Of a stretch of DNA of 64,000 nt, positions 54,412 through 62,381 are shown piece by piece (within the stretch, counting starts at the first letter, position 1; every line of letters starts with the position of its first letter). Location of the stretch: positions 16,835-80,834 of the forward strand of contig JACPZP010000052.1 in the NCBI GenBank assembly GCA_016195405.1, given 5' to 3'. This DNA comes from Planctomycetota bacterium (GTDB lineage Bacteria; Planctomycetota; Planctomycetia; Gemmatales; Gemmataceae). The position numbers were made by a program, and so were the translations under genes. The notes under the pieces are model-generated. The model searched no databases. It was not told where the DNA came from and saw nothing but the letters and a program-made list of their open reading frames with translations.

Positions 54412-54656
54412 TTATCGTTTTTTCTTGAACATTTTCCCCAGGAGTTCGTCATACTTCATGCCAAGGTGGTCAGCCACGTCTTTGACAATGTCGGCCAAAG
54501 TGCCGATCTTAACGGCATCGTGATCGGGAATCGTGACGTGATGCTGCCCATTTACTTCGGTAGTGAGCCGAATGTGCGAACTCTTACGGCGAGTGAACCC
54601 ACCTTGCCCACAGCCTTTACCAGATCGGCGCCTGAGACATCGCGCGGCAGCTTCAT
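54412..54656 (-). pseudogene. hicA: HicA-type toxin gene, frameshifted
   Basis: From ATG 54656 the frame reads MKLPRDVSGADLVKAVGKVG and then shifts. The rest of the HicA domain, FTRRKSSHIRLTTEVNGQ and HHVTIPDHDAVKIGTLADI through to KKKR, continues in the other frame down to 54412. HicA should read GKVGF-TRRKSSH, so one base is missing around 54598-54602. The catalytic His lies in KSSHIRL. HicA is an mRNA-cleaving toxin with a dsRNA-like fold. A programmed shift is less likely than a true frameshift mutation or sequencing error. The antitoxin-like gene overlaps the start as ATGA. Confidence 0.85.
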
Positions 54657-54859
54657 AATGCGAGAACTTCCTCCCGTACGAAATGAAGGCGAAGGATTTT
54701 GGGAGCTTGGTCCTTGTCAAAATGGCACGCGACGGCTGCGCGAATGCTTTTGCGCAACTCATCGAGCGTCTCGCCTTCAGTGAAAATCGATTCGCCCAAA
54801 GCTCGTGCCGAGTAGCCGCTTTCCGGAGCGTCACTGATCAGGAAGATGAGCTCATTCAT
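54653..54859 (-). CDS. hicB: HicB-like antitoxin (small soluble type)
   Basis: The 68-aa protein begins MNELIFLISDAPESGYSARALGESIFTEGETLDELRKSI-like residues. This is the common short HicB-like antitoxin, with the aromatic/Ala-Leu-Gly core and an HFD segment (ACHFDKDQAPK). It should bind and neutralise the adjacent HicA. Its stop overlaps the HicA start by the ATGA junction typical of hicBA pairs. The toxin gene appears frameshifted, so the pair is probably inactive or decaying, though the antitoxin frame is intact. No DNA-binding extension is present, and autoregulation is not obvious. Confidence 0.88.
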   Translation of the reverse strand: MNELIFLISDAPESGYSARALGESIFTEGETLDELRKSIRAAVACHFDKDQAPKILRLHFVREEVLAL

Positions 54860-54934
54860 TTGTCTGTCTCCTCGTCCGCATTTAAGGCGCTAGGTGACCT
54901 GCCTCGGTCCGCTGGGAGGTATTTTAGATCCAGT

Positions 54935-56518
54935 CTACCACCTTTTCTGCATCTCCCTGGCCGCGTTCATACCGCATATGCCCATGACGCCGCCGCCCGG
55001 ATGTGCCGCCGCGCCGCAGAGATAAAGGCCTTTGATCGGCGTGCGGTAATCCGCGAAGCCGACCACGGGACGAAACATGAAAAGCTGGTTGAGGTTCATC
55101 GCCCCCTGGAAGATGTTGCCGCCGGTGAGGCCGAAGGTCTTTTCCAGATCGACCGGCGAGAGAACTTGCCGGGCGATGACCGACTTCTTGAAGTTGGGCG
55201 CGTATTGATTGAGGAAGTCGAAGCAGCGGTCGGCGAACTTGTCGCGCCAGTCGTCCCAGGTGCCTTCTTTGAGCTTGTAGGGCGCATACTGGATGAACAT
55301 CGACATCAAGTGCTTGCCTGGTGGCGCGACCGTGGGATCGACCGCCGACGGGATGGTGCACTCGAGAATGGGGTCCTTCGATGGCATGCCGTACTTCGCA
55401 TCGTCGTAGGCTCGCTCGATGAAATCGAGGTCCGGAACGAGGTGCACCGTGCCGCGATGCTGCGGGCCGACTTCAGTCCCTGAACACGCGCTGAAGTTCG
55501 GCAGCTCGGACAAAGCGACGTTGATCTTGAGCGAGGCGCTGTCGTAACTTATCCGGCCGACGGCGTCATTGAAGTCCGGCGGCAAGAGCTTGGGATCGAG
55601 CAGCTTCTGGAAGGTGAGATGCGGATCGAGATTGCTGGCCACCTTCTTGGCTTGGAACTCGTCGCCGTTCGCAAGGCCCACGCCTTTGACGACGCCGCCT
55701 TCGACCAGGATCTTTGAAACCTCCGCCTCGCAACGAATCTCGACGCCTAAGTCCTTTGCCGCCCTGGCGAGAGCCTGCGTCAAGCCGCCCATGCCGCCCT
55801 TGACGTAACTCCACACGCCCTTCTTGCCGTTGGTTTCGCCCATTACGTGATGGAAAAGGACGTACGCCGTGCCCGGCATGGAGGGCGAGGCGAAGGCACC
55901 GATAATCGCGTCCGTGGCGATGGTGGCCTTCAGTTCTTGCGATTCGAACCAGCGATCAAGGATGGGCCGGGCCGCTCCGGTGAGCACTTCAACCGCCTCC
56001 GCCATGGCGGGGCCCATTTTCTGAAATGTCCGTCCCAGACCGAACAGCTTCCATGCGCCGCCAAGACCGGGGTGCAAAAGGTTGGGCGGAGTCATCGGCA
56101 GCGTCGGCTCGATGGCGGCGGCGACGTGTTCCAGCATCTTTTCGTATTTCGGGTAGTTCGCCGCGTCCTTCTTGCTGAACTTGGCGATCTCGCGCAGGTT
56201 CATTTGGCTGTCGGGGCCGAGAAATAGATGCCGTCCATCTAAGAACGGCGAGAACGACGACGGATTTCGCTCCAGGCACTCGAAGCCGTAATCCTTGAGG
56301 CGAAGGTCACGCGTGATCTCGGGCCGGAACAGGCTGTTGACGTAGGCCGCGGTGGACACCTTAAAGCCGGGGAAGGTCTCCTCGGTCACGCAGGCGCCGC
56401 CTACGACGTAGCGGCGCTCAAGAACCAGCACTTTCCATTTAGCCTTGGCCAAGTAGCAGGCCGTGACCAGGCCGTTGTGTCCGCCGCCGATGACGATTGC
56501 GTCGTAAGTTCCTGCCAT
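54935..56518 (-). CDS. Phytoene desaturase-like FAD oxidoreductase (PYROXD2-like)
   Basis: The 527-aa protein begins MAGTYDAIVIGGGHNGLVTACYL, an FAD-binding GxGxxG motif with LVLERRYVVGGACVTEE following. Near the C-terminus RTPIKGLYLCGAAAHPGGGVMGICGMNAA is the flavin-contacting motif of the CrtI/PYROXD2 clade. These enzymes use FAD to oxidise unsaturated or pyridine-type substrates; carotenoid synthesis is not implied, since no other crt genes are nearby. The start at ATG 56518 is well supported. It is a single gene on the minus strand, 45 bases downstream of the GNAT gene's stop and possibly co-transcribed with it. Confidence 0.92.
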   Translation of the reverse strand: MAGTYDAIVIGGGHNGLVTACYLAKAKWKVLVLERRYVVGGACVTEETFPGFKVSTAAYVNSLFRPEITRDLRLKDYGFECLERNPSSFSPFLDGRHLFLGPDSQMNLREIAKFSKKDAANYPKYEKMLEHVAAAIEPTLPMTPPNLLHPGLGGAWKLFGLGRTFQKMGPAMAEAVEVLTGAARPILDRWFESQELKATIATDAIIGAFASPSMPGTAYVLFHHVMGETNGKKGVWSYVKGGMGGLTQALARAAKDLGVEIRCEAEVSKILVEGGVVKGVGLANGDEFQAKKVASNLDPHLTFQKLLDPKLLPPDFNDAVGRISYDSASLKINVALSELPNFSACSGTEVGPQHRGTVHLVPDLDFIERAYDDAKYGMPSKDPILECTIPSAVDPTVAPPGKHLMSMFIQYAPYKLKEGTWDDWRDKFADRCFDFLNQYAPNFKKSVIARQVLSPVDLEKTFGLTGGNIFQGAMNLNQLFMFRPVVGFADYRTPIKGLYLCGAAAHPGGGVMGICGMNAAREMQKRW

Positions 56519-56563
56519 GAGTTTCTCGCGTTGGGTGATGAGGATTAGCTATGCATCGTCGCG

Positions 56564-57541
56564 CTATCCCGCAAGCGGGGCGCGCTCGTAGACTTGACCG
56601 GTGTCGACGTGCTGAAAGGCAAGGCTCTTGAGAAATTGAATCGCGGGTTGGTTGTGTTCGTGGAGGTGGACTTCCGCCAACTCGAAAAACTGTTCCTGCA
56701 CTTCGCGCAACAACTGCGACAACAGATACTTGCCCACGCCGAGCCTCTGCCACTTCGGCTGCACTTCGAAGCCCATGATTCCGATGGTAGGTCGATGCCA
56801 TTTGCTGCCGAAGCCCTCCATCTCCCACATCAAGACGCGGGCCACGGCTTCGCCGGTCTGCTTTTCTTCGAGCACCAGCTCGACCGGCTCGATGAAGCCG
56901 AGAATGCACTCGTTCCAATATCCATGGAAAGAACGCGGCGAACAGCCGCGGACCAGGAAGCGTTGACGGTGCGGCGCGAACCGTGGGTCGATGATCTTTA
57001 CCGTGTGATCGAGAAGGCGCTGCATCACCAGGACCTTGCGGACAATCTTGTAGCCGTGGCGCTGAAAGAACGGCTCCGCCTTGGCATCGCTGGTCAGAAA
57101 GCCCGGCGAGTCGCAGCCGCCGTAGAGGCCCAGGTAGAAGGGATTGTGCGGCCAATGGGGTCCGGCGCGCAGCGTCCTGGCGCCGCGCACGCGCAGATAG
57201 TCCTCGCAACGGTGCAATAGTTCCGTGCCAATGCCTTGGCGCTGGCGCGCTGGCCGGACGCCAATCAAGCACGTCACGCCGATGGGATCGTCCGCCGCTT
57301 GGGCGCCACCGGATGCAGCGCTCGCCGCCTGCGACATGGCTGCATGCGCAAAGCCGACGCAGACGCCGGCGTCCTCAGCGACAATGAGGCCCGCGGGATC
57401 GAAAATGGGTTTGCTGAAGACGAAGCGTTCGAGAAGCGTGCTGTTGGGGAAGACCACCGCGCCGCGCCCCGTGAACGTTTCGTTCCAGACTTCCACCAGG
57501 CGTGGCGGATCGGTGTTGCGGAACGTCCGAAACTGGACCAC
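56564..57541 (-). CDS. Tandem GNAT N-acetyltransferase
   Basis: The 325-aa protein has two GNAT domains. The first (about 1-160) has VTCLIGVRPARQRQGIGTELL, the acetyl-CoA loop with Arg/Gln-x-x-Gly-x-Gly. The second (about 185-325) has IMGFEVQPKWQRLGVGKYLLSQLL with HLHEHNQPAIQFLKSLAF. It probably acetylates a small molecule or protein; which of the two sites is active cannot be told. The start is GTG 57541, with AAGGCATCGCC upstream providing a ribosome-binding site. The phytoene-desaturase-like gene follows after 45 bases. Divergently, a SUMF1-like gene lies 190 bases away on the plus strand. Confidence 0.9.
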   Translation of the reverse strand: MVQFRTFRNTDPPRLVEVWNETFTGRGAVVFPNSTLLERFVFSKPIFDPAGLIVAEDAGVCVGFAHAAMSQAASAASGGAQAADDPIGVTCLIGVRPARQRQGIGTELLHRCEDYLRVRGARTLRAGPHWPHNPFYLGLYGGCDSPGFLTSDAKAEPFFQRHGYKIVRKVLVMQRLLDHTVKIIDPRFAPHRQRFLVRGCSPRSFHGYWNECILGFIEPVELVLEEKQTGEAVARVLMWEMEGFGSKWHRPTIGIMGFEVQPKWQRLGVGKYLLSQLLREVQEQFFELAEVHLHEHNQPAIQFLKSLAFQHVDTGQVYERAPLAG

Positions 57542-57731
57542 GGCGATGCCTTGCCCCTTTTTTCCTTGACCCAGAAAACGTGATGAACGCTTCGAAGCCT
57601 CTTTAGGTTCCTCTCAATTATAGGTGTCGGCGCAGAGCTTGGCCGTGCCGCGAATTGGGATTTCGCTTGCGACTGGGACTCGAATCCGCCAGAATTCGGA
57701 AAGCGCATTACCTCCCGCGTTGGAGAATCTC

Positions 57732-58556
57732 ATGAAACTGCGAATCCTCGGACTGCTCGTTGGCCTGGTTTTGGCCACGCATGCCCAGAGCGACGACTTG
57801 CCGCCGGACACGATCAAGCGTAAGGACGCAATCCTTAAGCGCTTCAACGAGGAATGGGTCGCGCTGACGCCCGGGAAAGGAAAGTTTCCCGCCGCTTTCA
57901 CGATGGGCTCCAATAAAGACGGCCGGGAAAACGAACGGCCCGCGCACAAGGTGACGTTCGCCGGCACCTTCTCAATGGCGAAATATGAAGTCACGCAAGA
58001 GCTGTATTTCGTCGTCATGGGCGCGAACCCGAGCAAGTGGAAGGGCCCGCGCAATTCCGTCGAGATGATCGATTGGGACGACGCTGCGAACTTTTGCCGC
58101 AACGTCACGGACGAATTGAGGAAGCTCAACTTGATCGGAGTGGACGATGTCGTGCGTCTACCGACCGAGGCGGAATGGGAATATGCTTGCCGCGCCGGCT
58201 CGACGACGGCGTACTCCTTCGGCGACGACGTGGCTGACCTGGGCAAGCACGCTTGGTACAAACCGAACTCACCCGGCAACGACCCACCCGTCGGCAAGAA
58301 GCTCCCCAATGCGTGGGGCCTATACGACATGCACGGCTACGTCTGGGAATGGTGCGCCGATTGCTACCATGATGATTACAAGGACGCGCCGACAGACGGC
58401 AGCGCGTGGTTCAAGCCGGAAACGAAGACGCGAGTCATTCGCGGCGGCTCATTCGCCGACCCCGCCGAACAGGTGCGCTCCGCCTTCCGGCGTGACGTCG
58501 AGCCGACGACGAAATCTGACACCATCGGATTTCGTTGCGTGTTATCCAAGAAGTAA
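57732..58556 (+). CDS. Formylglycine-generating enzyme-like (SUMF1) secreted protein
   Basis: From ATG 57732 the 274-aa protein begins MKLRILGLLVGLVLATHAQS, a signal peptide. The FGE/SUMF1 fold follows with FTMGSNKDGRENERPAHKVTF, YEVTQELYFVVMG, LPTEAEWEYACRAGSTTAY, LYDMHGYVWEWCADCYHD and TRVIRGGSFADP, ending SDTIGFRCVL. The family includes enzymes that convert Cys to formylglycine in sulfatases and many non-catalytic relatives; the catalytic Cys pair is not clearly present here, so catalysis is uncertain. No sulfatase gene is nearby. GGAG stands six bases upstream of the start. The PQQ-propeller gene follows after 12 bases. Confidence 0.9.
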   Translation: MKLRILGLLVGLVLATHAQSDDLPPDTIKRKDAILKRFNEEWVALTPGKGKFPAAFTMGSNKDGRENERPAHKVTFAGTFSMAKYEVTQELYFVVMGANPSKWKGPRNSVEMIDWDDAANFCRNVTDELRKLNLIGVDDVVRLPTEAEWEYACRAGSTTAYSFGDDVADLGKHAWYKPNSPGNDPPVGKKLPNAWGLYDMHGYVWEWCADCYHDDYKDAPTDGSAWFKPETKTRVIRGGSFADPAEQVRSAFRRDVEPTTKSDTIGFRCVLSKK

Positions 58557-58568
58557 TCGGAGAATGAT

Positions 58569-59798
58569 ATGCGAATTCGCGCACTCGTTGCGATCGCACT
58601 CGCCGTCGCCATTTCATCGAAAGCACAAGCCGACGATTGGCCGCAGTTCCTCGGCCGCAATCGCGATGGCGTTTCAAACGAAACCGGCCTCCTGCGTTCT
58701 TGGGGAAAAGACGGGCCGAAAGTTCTCTGGAAAAAGGACGTCGGCGAAGGCTTCAGCGGACCGATCATCGCCGGTGATCGGCTGATCGTTTTCCACCGCG
58801 TCGGCGATGAGGAATGGATCGAATGCTGGAACGCCGCCGACGGTAAACCGCAGTGGAAGCACGCCTATCCAACGTCTTACCAGGATCCTCTGGGCAAGGG
58901 CGACGGCCCCCGCGCGACGCCGTTGATCGATGGAAAACGCGTGGTCACAATGGGTGGCGATGGCGATTTAACCTGCCTTGACCTGGCGAATGGAGCCAAA
59001 GTCTGGGCGAGAAAGATCACCAAGGATTACACCGTCCCGCAAAGCTACTTCGGCATTGGCTCATCGCCGGCGGTGGATGACGGGCTTGTGCTTGTAAACG
59101 TCGGCGCCAAGGACGCGGGCATCGTCGCGTTCCGGTTGGAGGACGGCAAGGAGGTTTGGAAGGCGACCGGCGACGGCGCCAGTTACTCCTCGCCTGTAAT
59201 TCGCGCGATCGACGGCGTCAAACATGCCATCTTCTTCACACGCAACGGCCCGGTGATCCTCGATCCCAAGAACGGCAGCGTGCGGCACCAAGAGCGCTGG
59301 CGAGCCCGTTATGACGCTTCCGTGAACGCCGCCACGCCGCTTGTCTTCGGCGACCGGGCATTCTTCTCCGCGAGCTATGAGACCGGCGCCCTAATGCTCC
59401 GCCTGATCAAGACCGGCGCCGAACAATTATGGACGAGCGACTCGCTCATGTCGAATCATTACAACACATGCGTCTACCACAAAGAGCATCTCTTTGGTAT
59501 TGACGGCCGGCAAGAGGCGGGACCAAGCTTGCGCTGCGTGGATCCGAAGAATCGCGCAGTCACGTGGGACCAGAAACGCTTCGGTTGCGCCTCGATGATT
59601 CTCGCCGAGGGCAATCTGATGATCCTCACTGAGCGAGGCGAACTGGTGCTTGTTGCGGCCGTTCCGGAAAAATACATCGAATTGGCAAGGGCGAAGGTGA
59701 TGGACGCCGGGCCGGTGCGCGCGCAGATCGCGCTGGCGAACGGACGGTTGTTCGCGCGCGATCAGCGCCATCTCTATTGTTTCGACATGAAGAAATAA
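58569..59798 (+). CDS. PQQ-like beta-propeller protein (BamB/WD40-like), secreted
   Basis: The 409-aa protein has a signal peptide (MRIRALVAIALAVAISSKAQADD) and repeated propeller blades with the PQQ-like Gly/Trp pattern: DWPQFLGRNRDGVSNE, LWKKDVGEGFSGPI, TMGGDGDLTCLDLANGAKVWA, VWKATGDGASYSSPV and LFARDQRHLYCFD. Such proteins are abundant in planctomycetes, where many are annotated as outer-membrane assembly BamB-like or PQQ-binding. Enzymatic activity would need a quinone cofactor, not testable here. GGAG lies six bases upstream of the ATG at 58569. It ends just before a strong inverted repeat that separates it from a minus-strand gene. Confidence 0.92.
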   Translation: MRIRALVAIALAVAISSKAQADDWPQFLGRNRDGVSNETGLLRSWGKDGPKVLWKKDVGEGFSGPIIAGDRLIVFHRVGDEEWIECWNAADGKPQWKHAYPTSYQDPLGKGDGPRATPLIDGKRVVTMGGDGDLTCLDLANGAKVWARKITKDYTVPQSYFGIGSSPAVDDGLVLVNVGAKDAGIVAFRLEDGKEVWKATGDGASYSSPVIRAIDGVKHAIFFTRNGPVILDPKNGSVRHQERWRARYDASVNAATPLVFGDRAFFSASYETGALMLRLIKTGAEQLWTSDSLMSNHYNTCVYHKEHLFGIDGRQEAGPSLRCVDPKNRAVTWDQKRFGCASMILAEGNLMILTERGELVLVAAVPEKYIELARAKVMDAGPVRAQIALANGRLFARDQRHLYCFDMKK

Positions 59799-59800
59799 CG

Positions 59801-59858
59801 CCCGCTTGCGGGTTAGCGCGACATCGTGGAGTCAGGGCACGCTAACCCGCAAGCTGGG
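59801..59858. repeat. Inverted repeat between convergent genes (possible terminator)
   Basis: The left arm 59801-59818 (CCCGCTTGCGGGTTAGCG) pairs with the right arm 59840-59858, whose complement reads CCCAGCTTGCGGGTTAGCG. That gives 15 perfect pairs after one bulge, with a loop of about 21 bases. It lies between the PQQ-propeller stop and the stop of the Tyr-rich protein, so it could terminate both transcripts. No T-run follows, and its sequence looks like a dispersed planctomycete repeat. Confidence 0.7.
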
Positions 59859-59863
59859 CACGA

Positions 59864-60187
59864 TTAAAACTGATCCAGCCAGAAGTGGAAGCCTTTGTAG
59901 TACTTCTGCGGCGTCCACAACTCGTAGCGCCAGTTCGGCTCTTGGAAGGCAGGATAGGCCATGTACGCCGGTGGCCTCATGTACGGGGCGCCCTGCGGCT
60001 CGGGCCATTTTGGCGTGTATGCAGGCCAGTAGTTGTGTGGGAAGTAATAGTACGGGTAGTAGAAGAAGTTGTTCAGCTGGTAGCCAGGGTAGTACGGGTT
60101 TTGCACTTGCTGGGCCGACGCGGGGGAGTTGCCCCACACTTTTATGCCCAGGAGCAAAACGGCGGCAAACAACAAGGCGCGTCGCAT
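59864..60187 (-). CDS. Secreted Tyr/Pro-rich protein of unknown function
   Basis: From ATG 60187 the 107-aa protein begins MRRALLFAAVLLLGIKVWGNSPASAQ, a signal peptide. The mature part is rich in Tyr, Pro and Trp (NPYYPGYQLNNFFYYPYYY, WPAYTPKWPEP, YMRPPAYMAYPAFQEP), with no Cys and no recognisable domain. Such Tyr/Pro-rich short proteins recur in Gemmata-like genomes, perhaps as cell-surface or matrix components. The gene is convergent with the PQQ-propeller gene. A longer frame begins at 60211 but lacks the signal. The function is unknown; only secretion is well supported. Confidence 0.6.
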   Translation of the reverse strand: MRRALLFAAVLLLGIKVWGNSPASAQQVQNPYYPGYQLNNFFYYPYYYFPHNYWPAYTPKWPEPQGAPYMRPPAYMAYPAFQEPNWRYELWTPQKYYKGFHFWLDQF

Positions 60188-60385
60188 GGCATCCTCCGAA
60201 AAACGCGGCAAGGTCCTTCTCCTGCGACTCTAACCCACGAAAACGCCTCGCGCGTGAATTGCCTGTTGAAACAATAAAGAACCTCTCGTAAGCTCCGCAA
60301 GGTTTGCAGCCTGGGCAAGGCCGTCCGGCACACGCTCAAGCCGCCGGCTCGTTCATCCGTTATAATTGATAGAAGCCTACCGCTG

Positions 60386-60444
60386 TCAGAGCGCCCGTGA
60401 GGAAGCGCGCCAGCCAACCCGCTTCCTAACGGGCGCGGCTCTGA
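60386..60444. repeat. Imperfect inverted repeat upstream of the DUF1592 gene
   Basis: The left arm at 60386-60407 (TCAGAGCGCCCGTGAGGAAGCG) pairs with the right arm at 60420-60444, whose complement is TCAGAGC plus CGC plus GCCCGTTAGGAAGCG, with a three-base bulge. The loop is 12 bases. It sits 33 bases upstream of the DUF1592 start, in its presumed 5' leader. It looks like a mobile hairpin repeat and could also fold in the mRNA. Confidence 0.7.
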
Positions 60445-60476
60445 TATCTTCCGTCGCCATTTCGGAGTAGTCGTTC

Positions 60477-62381
60477 ATGCGTCGCTGGGTGATCGTGTTC
60501 GTGCTTGGCGTGGCACTCGTGACCCAGGGTGAAACGATCGCGATTTCCGGCGTCGCTCAAGAGAAGGGATCGGCCACAACCGTGGACTTTAGCCGTGACA
60601 TTGCTCCACTTCTGAGCAAGCACTGCGCGGGTTGCCATGACGGGGCGAAACCGAAGGCGGACCTAACCCTGACATTCAAGGATGCCGCCGCCGCGAGCAA
60701 GAACAAGCCGCTGTGGGAGAAGGTCGGCCGCCAACTCCGCACCGGCGCGATGCCCCCAGCCGGCCGGCCACGTCCTACCTTGGAGGAATTCGACACAATT
60801 CGCGGCTGGATCGACAAGGACATGCTCGCCGTCGATTGCACCGGCAAGCGCGATCCAGGCCGCGTCACCATTCGCCGGCTCAACAAGTCCGAGTACAACA
60901 ACACCCTCCGCGATCTTCTTCTCATCAAAGATTTCAACGCCTCCGACGACTTTCCTTCCGACGACGTTGGCTACGGCTTCGACAACATTGGCGACGTGCT
61001 CACCTTGTCGCCGTTGCATCTGGAGCGCTACCTCGCGGCCGCGGAAAAAGCGATGAACTTTGCCTTCAAAAGCCGCGGGTTCCGGGACAAATTTCTTCCC
61101 GATCTCAACGAGAAAGACAAACTCGCTAGGATTGCGCTGGCCGGTAAGGCGCTAGAGAAATTCGGTACGCAAGCCTATCGCCGGCCCATCGAAGGCGGCG
61201 AAGTCGGCCGGCTTCTGCGCTTCGTCGATCTCGCCTTGGACAACAAGAAGTCCTTCGAGGACGGCTTGAAGCTCGCCATGCAGGCCGCCCTGGTGTCGCC
61301 GCACTTTGTCTTCCGAGTTGAGAAAGATCCGCAGGAAGCGAAAGGCGAGACGTATCGCTTGACGCCTTATGAGTTGGCCAGCCGCCTGTCGTACTTCCTT
61401 TGGAGTTCGATGCTCGACGACGAGCTGTTCGAGCTGGCCCGCACCGGCGATTTGCACAAAACGAAAAACATCGAGGATCAAGTCCGCCGCATGCTCAAGG
61501 ATCCGAAGGCCAAGGCCCTGACGGAGAACTTCGCCGGCCAATGGCTGAACCTTCGCCTGCTTCGCAACTCCAGCCCCGACCCAAAGCTCTTTCGCAATTG
61601 GGGCGAGCCGCTTCGCGAGGCCATGATCAAGGAGTCCGAGCTATTCTTCGAGGCGATCGTGCAAGAGGATCGCAGCATTCTCGATTTCCTCGACGCCGAC
61701 TTCACTTTCGTCAACGAGCCCCTCGCCAAGCATTACGGCATCCCAGGGATCAAAGGCGCCGGCTTTCAACGCGCCAAAGTTGACGGCGGTCAGCGCGGCG
61801 GCATCCTCACGCAGGCCAGCATCTTGACGTTGACATCGAACCCAAACCGAACATCGCCGGTCAAACGCGGGAAATGGATTCTCGAGAACATCCTCAACAC
61901 GCCGCCGCCCCCGCCGCCGCCTGATGCCGGCGAATTGCCCGACGACGGCAAGGAACTCTCGGGCTCCCTCCGCCAGCGCATGGAACAGCACCGCTCCAAG
62001 GCGATCTGCGCCTCGTGCCATCAACGCATGGACCCCTTGGGCTTCGCGCTGGAAAACTACGACGCCATCGGCGCTTATCGCATCCGCGACGGCAGCTATC
62101 CCATCGATTCAACCGGCGAGCTGCCTGACGGAAAGAAATTCCAAGGCCCCGTCGGCTTGCGGTCGATCCTGAAAGAGCGGGCCGCTGAATTCCGTAGATG
62201 CCTTGCTGAAAAGCTGTTAACGTATGCTTTAGGAAGGGGCCTTGAATACTACGACAAATGCGCGGTGGACGACATCTGCGCTGCGGTCGAAAAGGCCGAC
62301 AATCGCTTCTCGAGCTTGGTTCTGGCCATCGTCAAAAGCGATCCCTTTCAAATGCGCAAGGCCAAGGGGGGTAAATCATGA
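60477..62381 (+). CDS. DUF1592/DUF1588/DUF1587 planctomycete cytochrome-containing protein
   Basis: The 634-aa protein has a signal peptide (MRRWVIVFVLGVALVTQGET), a first heme motif in ISRD-like context (LLSKHCAGCHDGAKP) and the DUF1587 region with ITRRLNKSEYNNTLRD-like residues (TIRRLNKSEYNNTLRDLL). DUF1595/DUF1592 segments follow (AYRRPIEGGEVGRLLRF, RLSYFLWSSMLDDELFELA), then DUF1588 (RGGILTQASILTLTSNPNRT), a C-terminal second heme (CASCHQRMDPLGFALENYD) and DUF1585 (LAEKLLTYALGRGLEYYDKC). Such proteins pair with DUF1552 proteins in planctomycetes; their function is unknown, probably redox or polymer-related. The start at ATG 60477 has GGAG nine bases upstream. The DUF1552 gene overlaps by ATGA. 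Confidence 0.95.
   Translation: MRRWVIVFVLGVALVTQGETIAISGVAQEKGSATTVDFSRDIAPLLSKHCAGCHDGAKPKADLTLTFKDAAAASKNKPLWEKVGRQLRTGAMPPAGRPRPTLEEFDTIRGWIDKDMLAVDCTGKRDPGRVTIRRLNKSEYNNTLRDLLLIKDFNASDDFPSDDVGYGFDNIGDVLTLSPLHLERYLAAAEKAMNFAFKSRGFRDKFLPDLNEKDKLARIALAGKALEKFGTQAYRRPIEGGEVGRLLRFVDLALDNKKSFEDGLKLAMQAALVSPHFVFRVEKDPQEAKGETYRLTPYELASRLSYFLWSSMLDDELFELARTGDLHKTKNIEDQVRRMLKDPKAKALTENFAGQWLNLRLLRNSSPDPKLFRNWGEPLREAMIKESELFFEAIVQEDRSILDFLDADFTFVNEPLAKHYGIPGIKGAGFQRAKVDGGQRGGILTQASILTLTSNPNRTSPVKRGKWILENILNTPPPPPPPDAGELPDDGKELSGSLRQRMEQHRSKAICASCHQRMDPLGFALENYDAIGAYRIRDGSYPIDSTGELPDGKKFQGPVGLRSILKERAAEFRRCLAEKLLTYALGRGLEYYDKCAVDDICAAVEKADNRFSSLVLAIVKSDPFQMRKAKGGKS

Noticed and set aside
54302..54523. 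73-codon plus-strand frame between ParA and HicA
   Set aside because: It overlaps the HicA reading frame, has no recognisable motif and lacks a ribosome-binding site.
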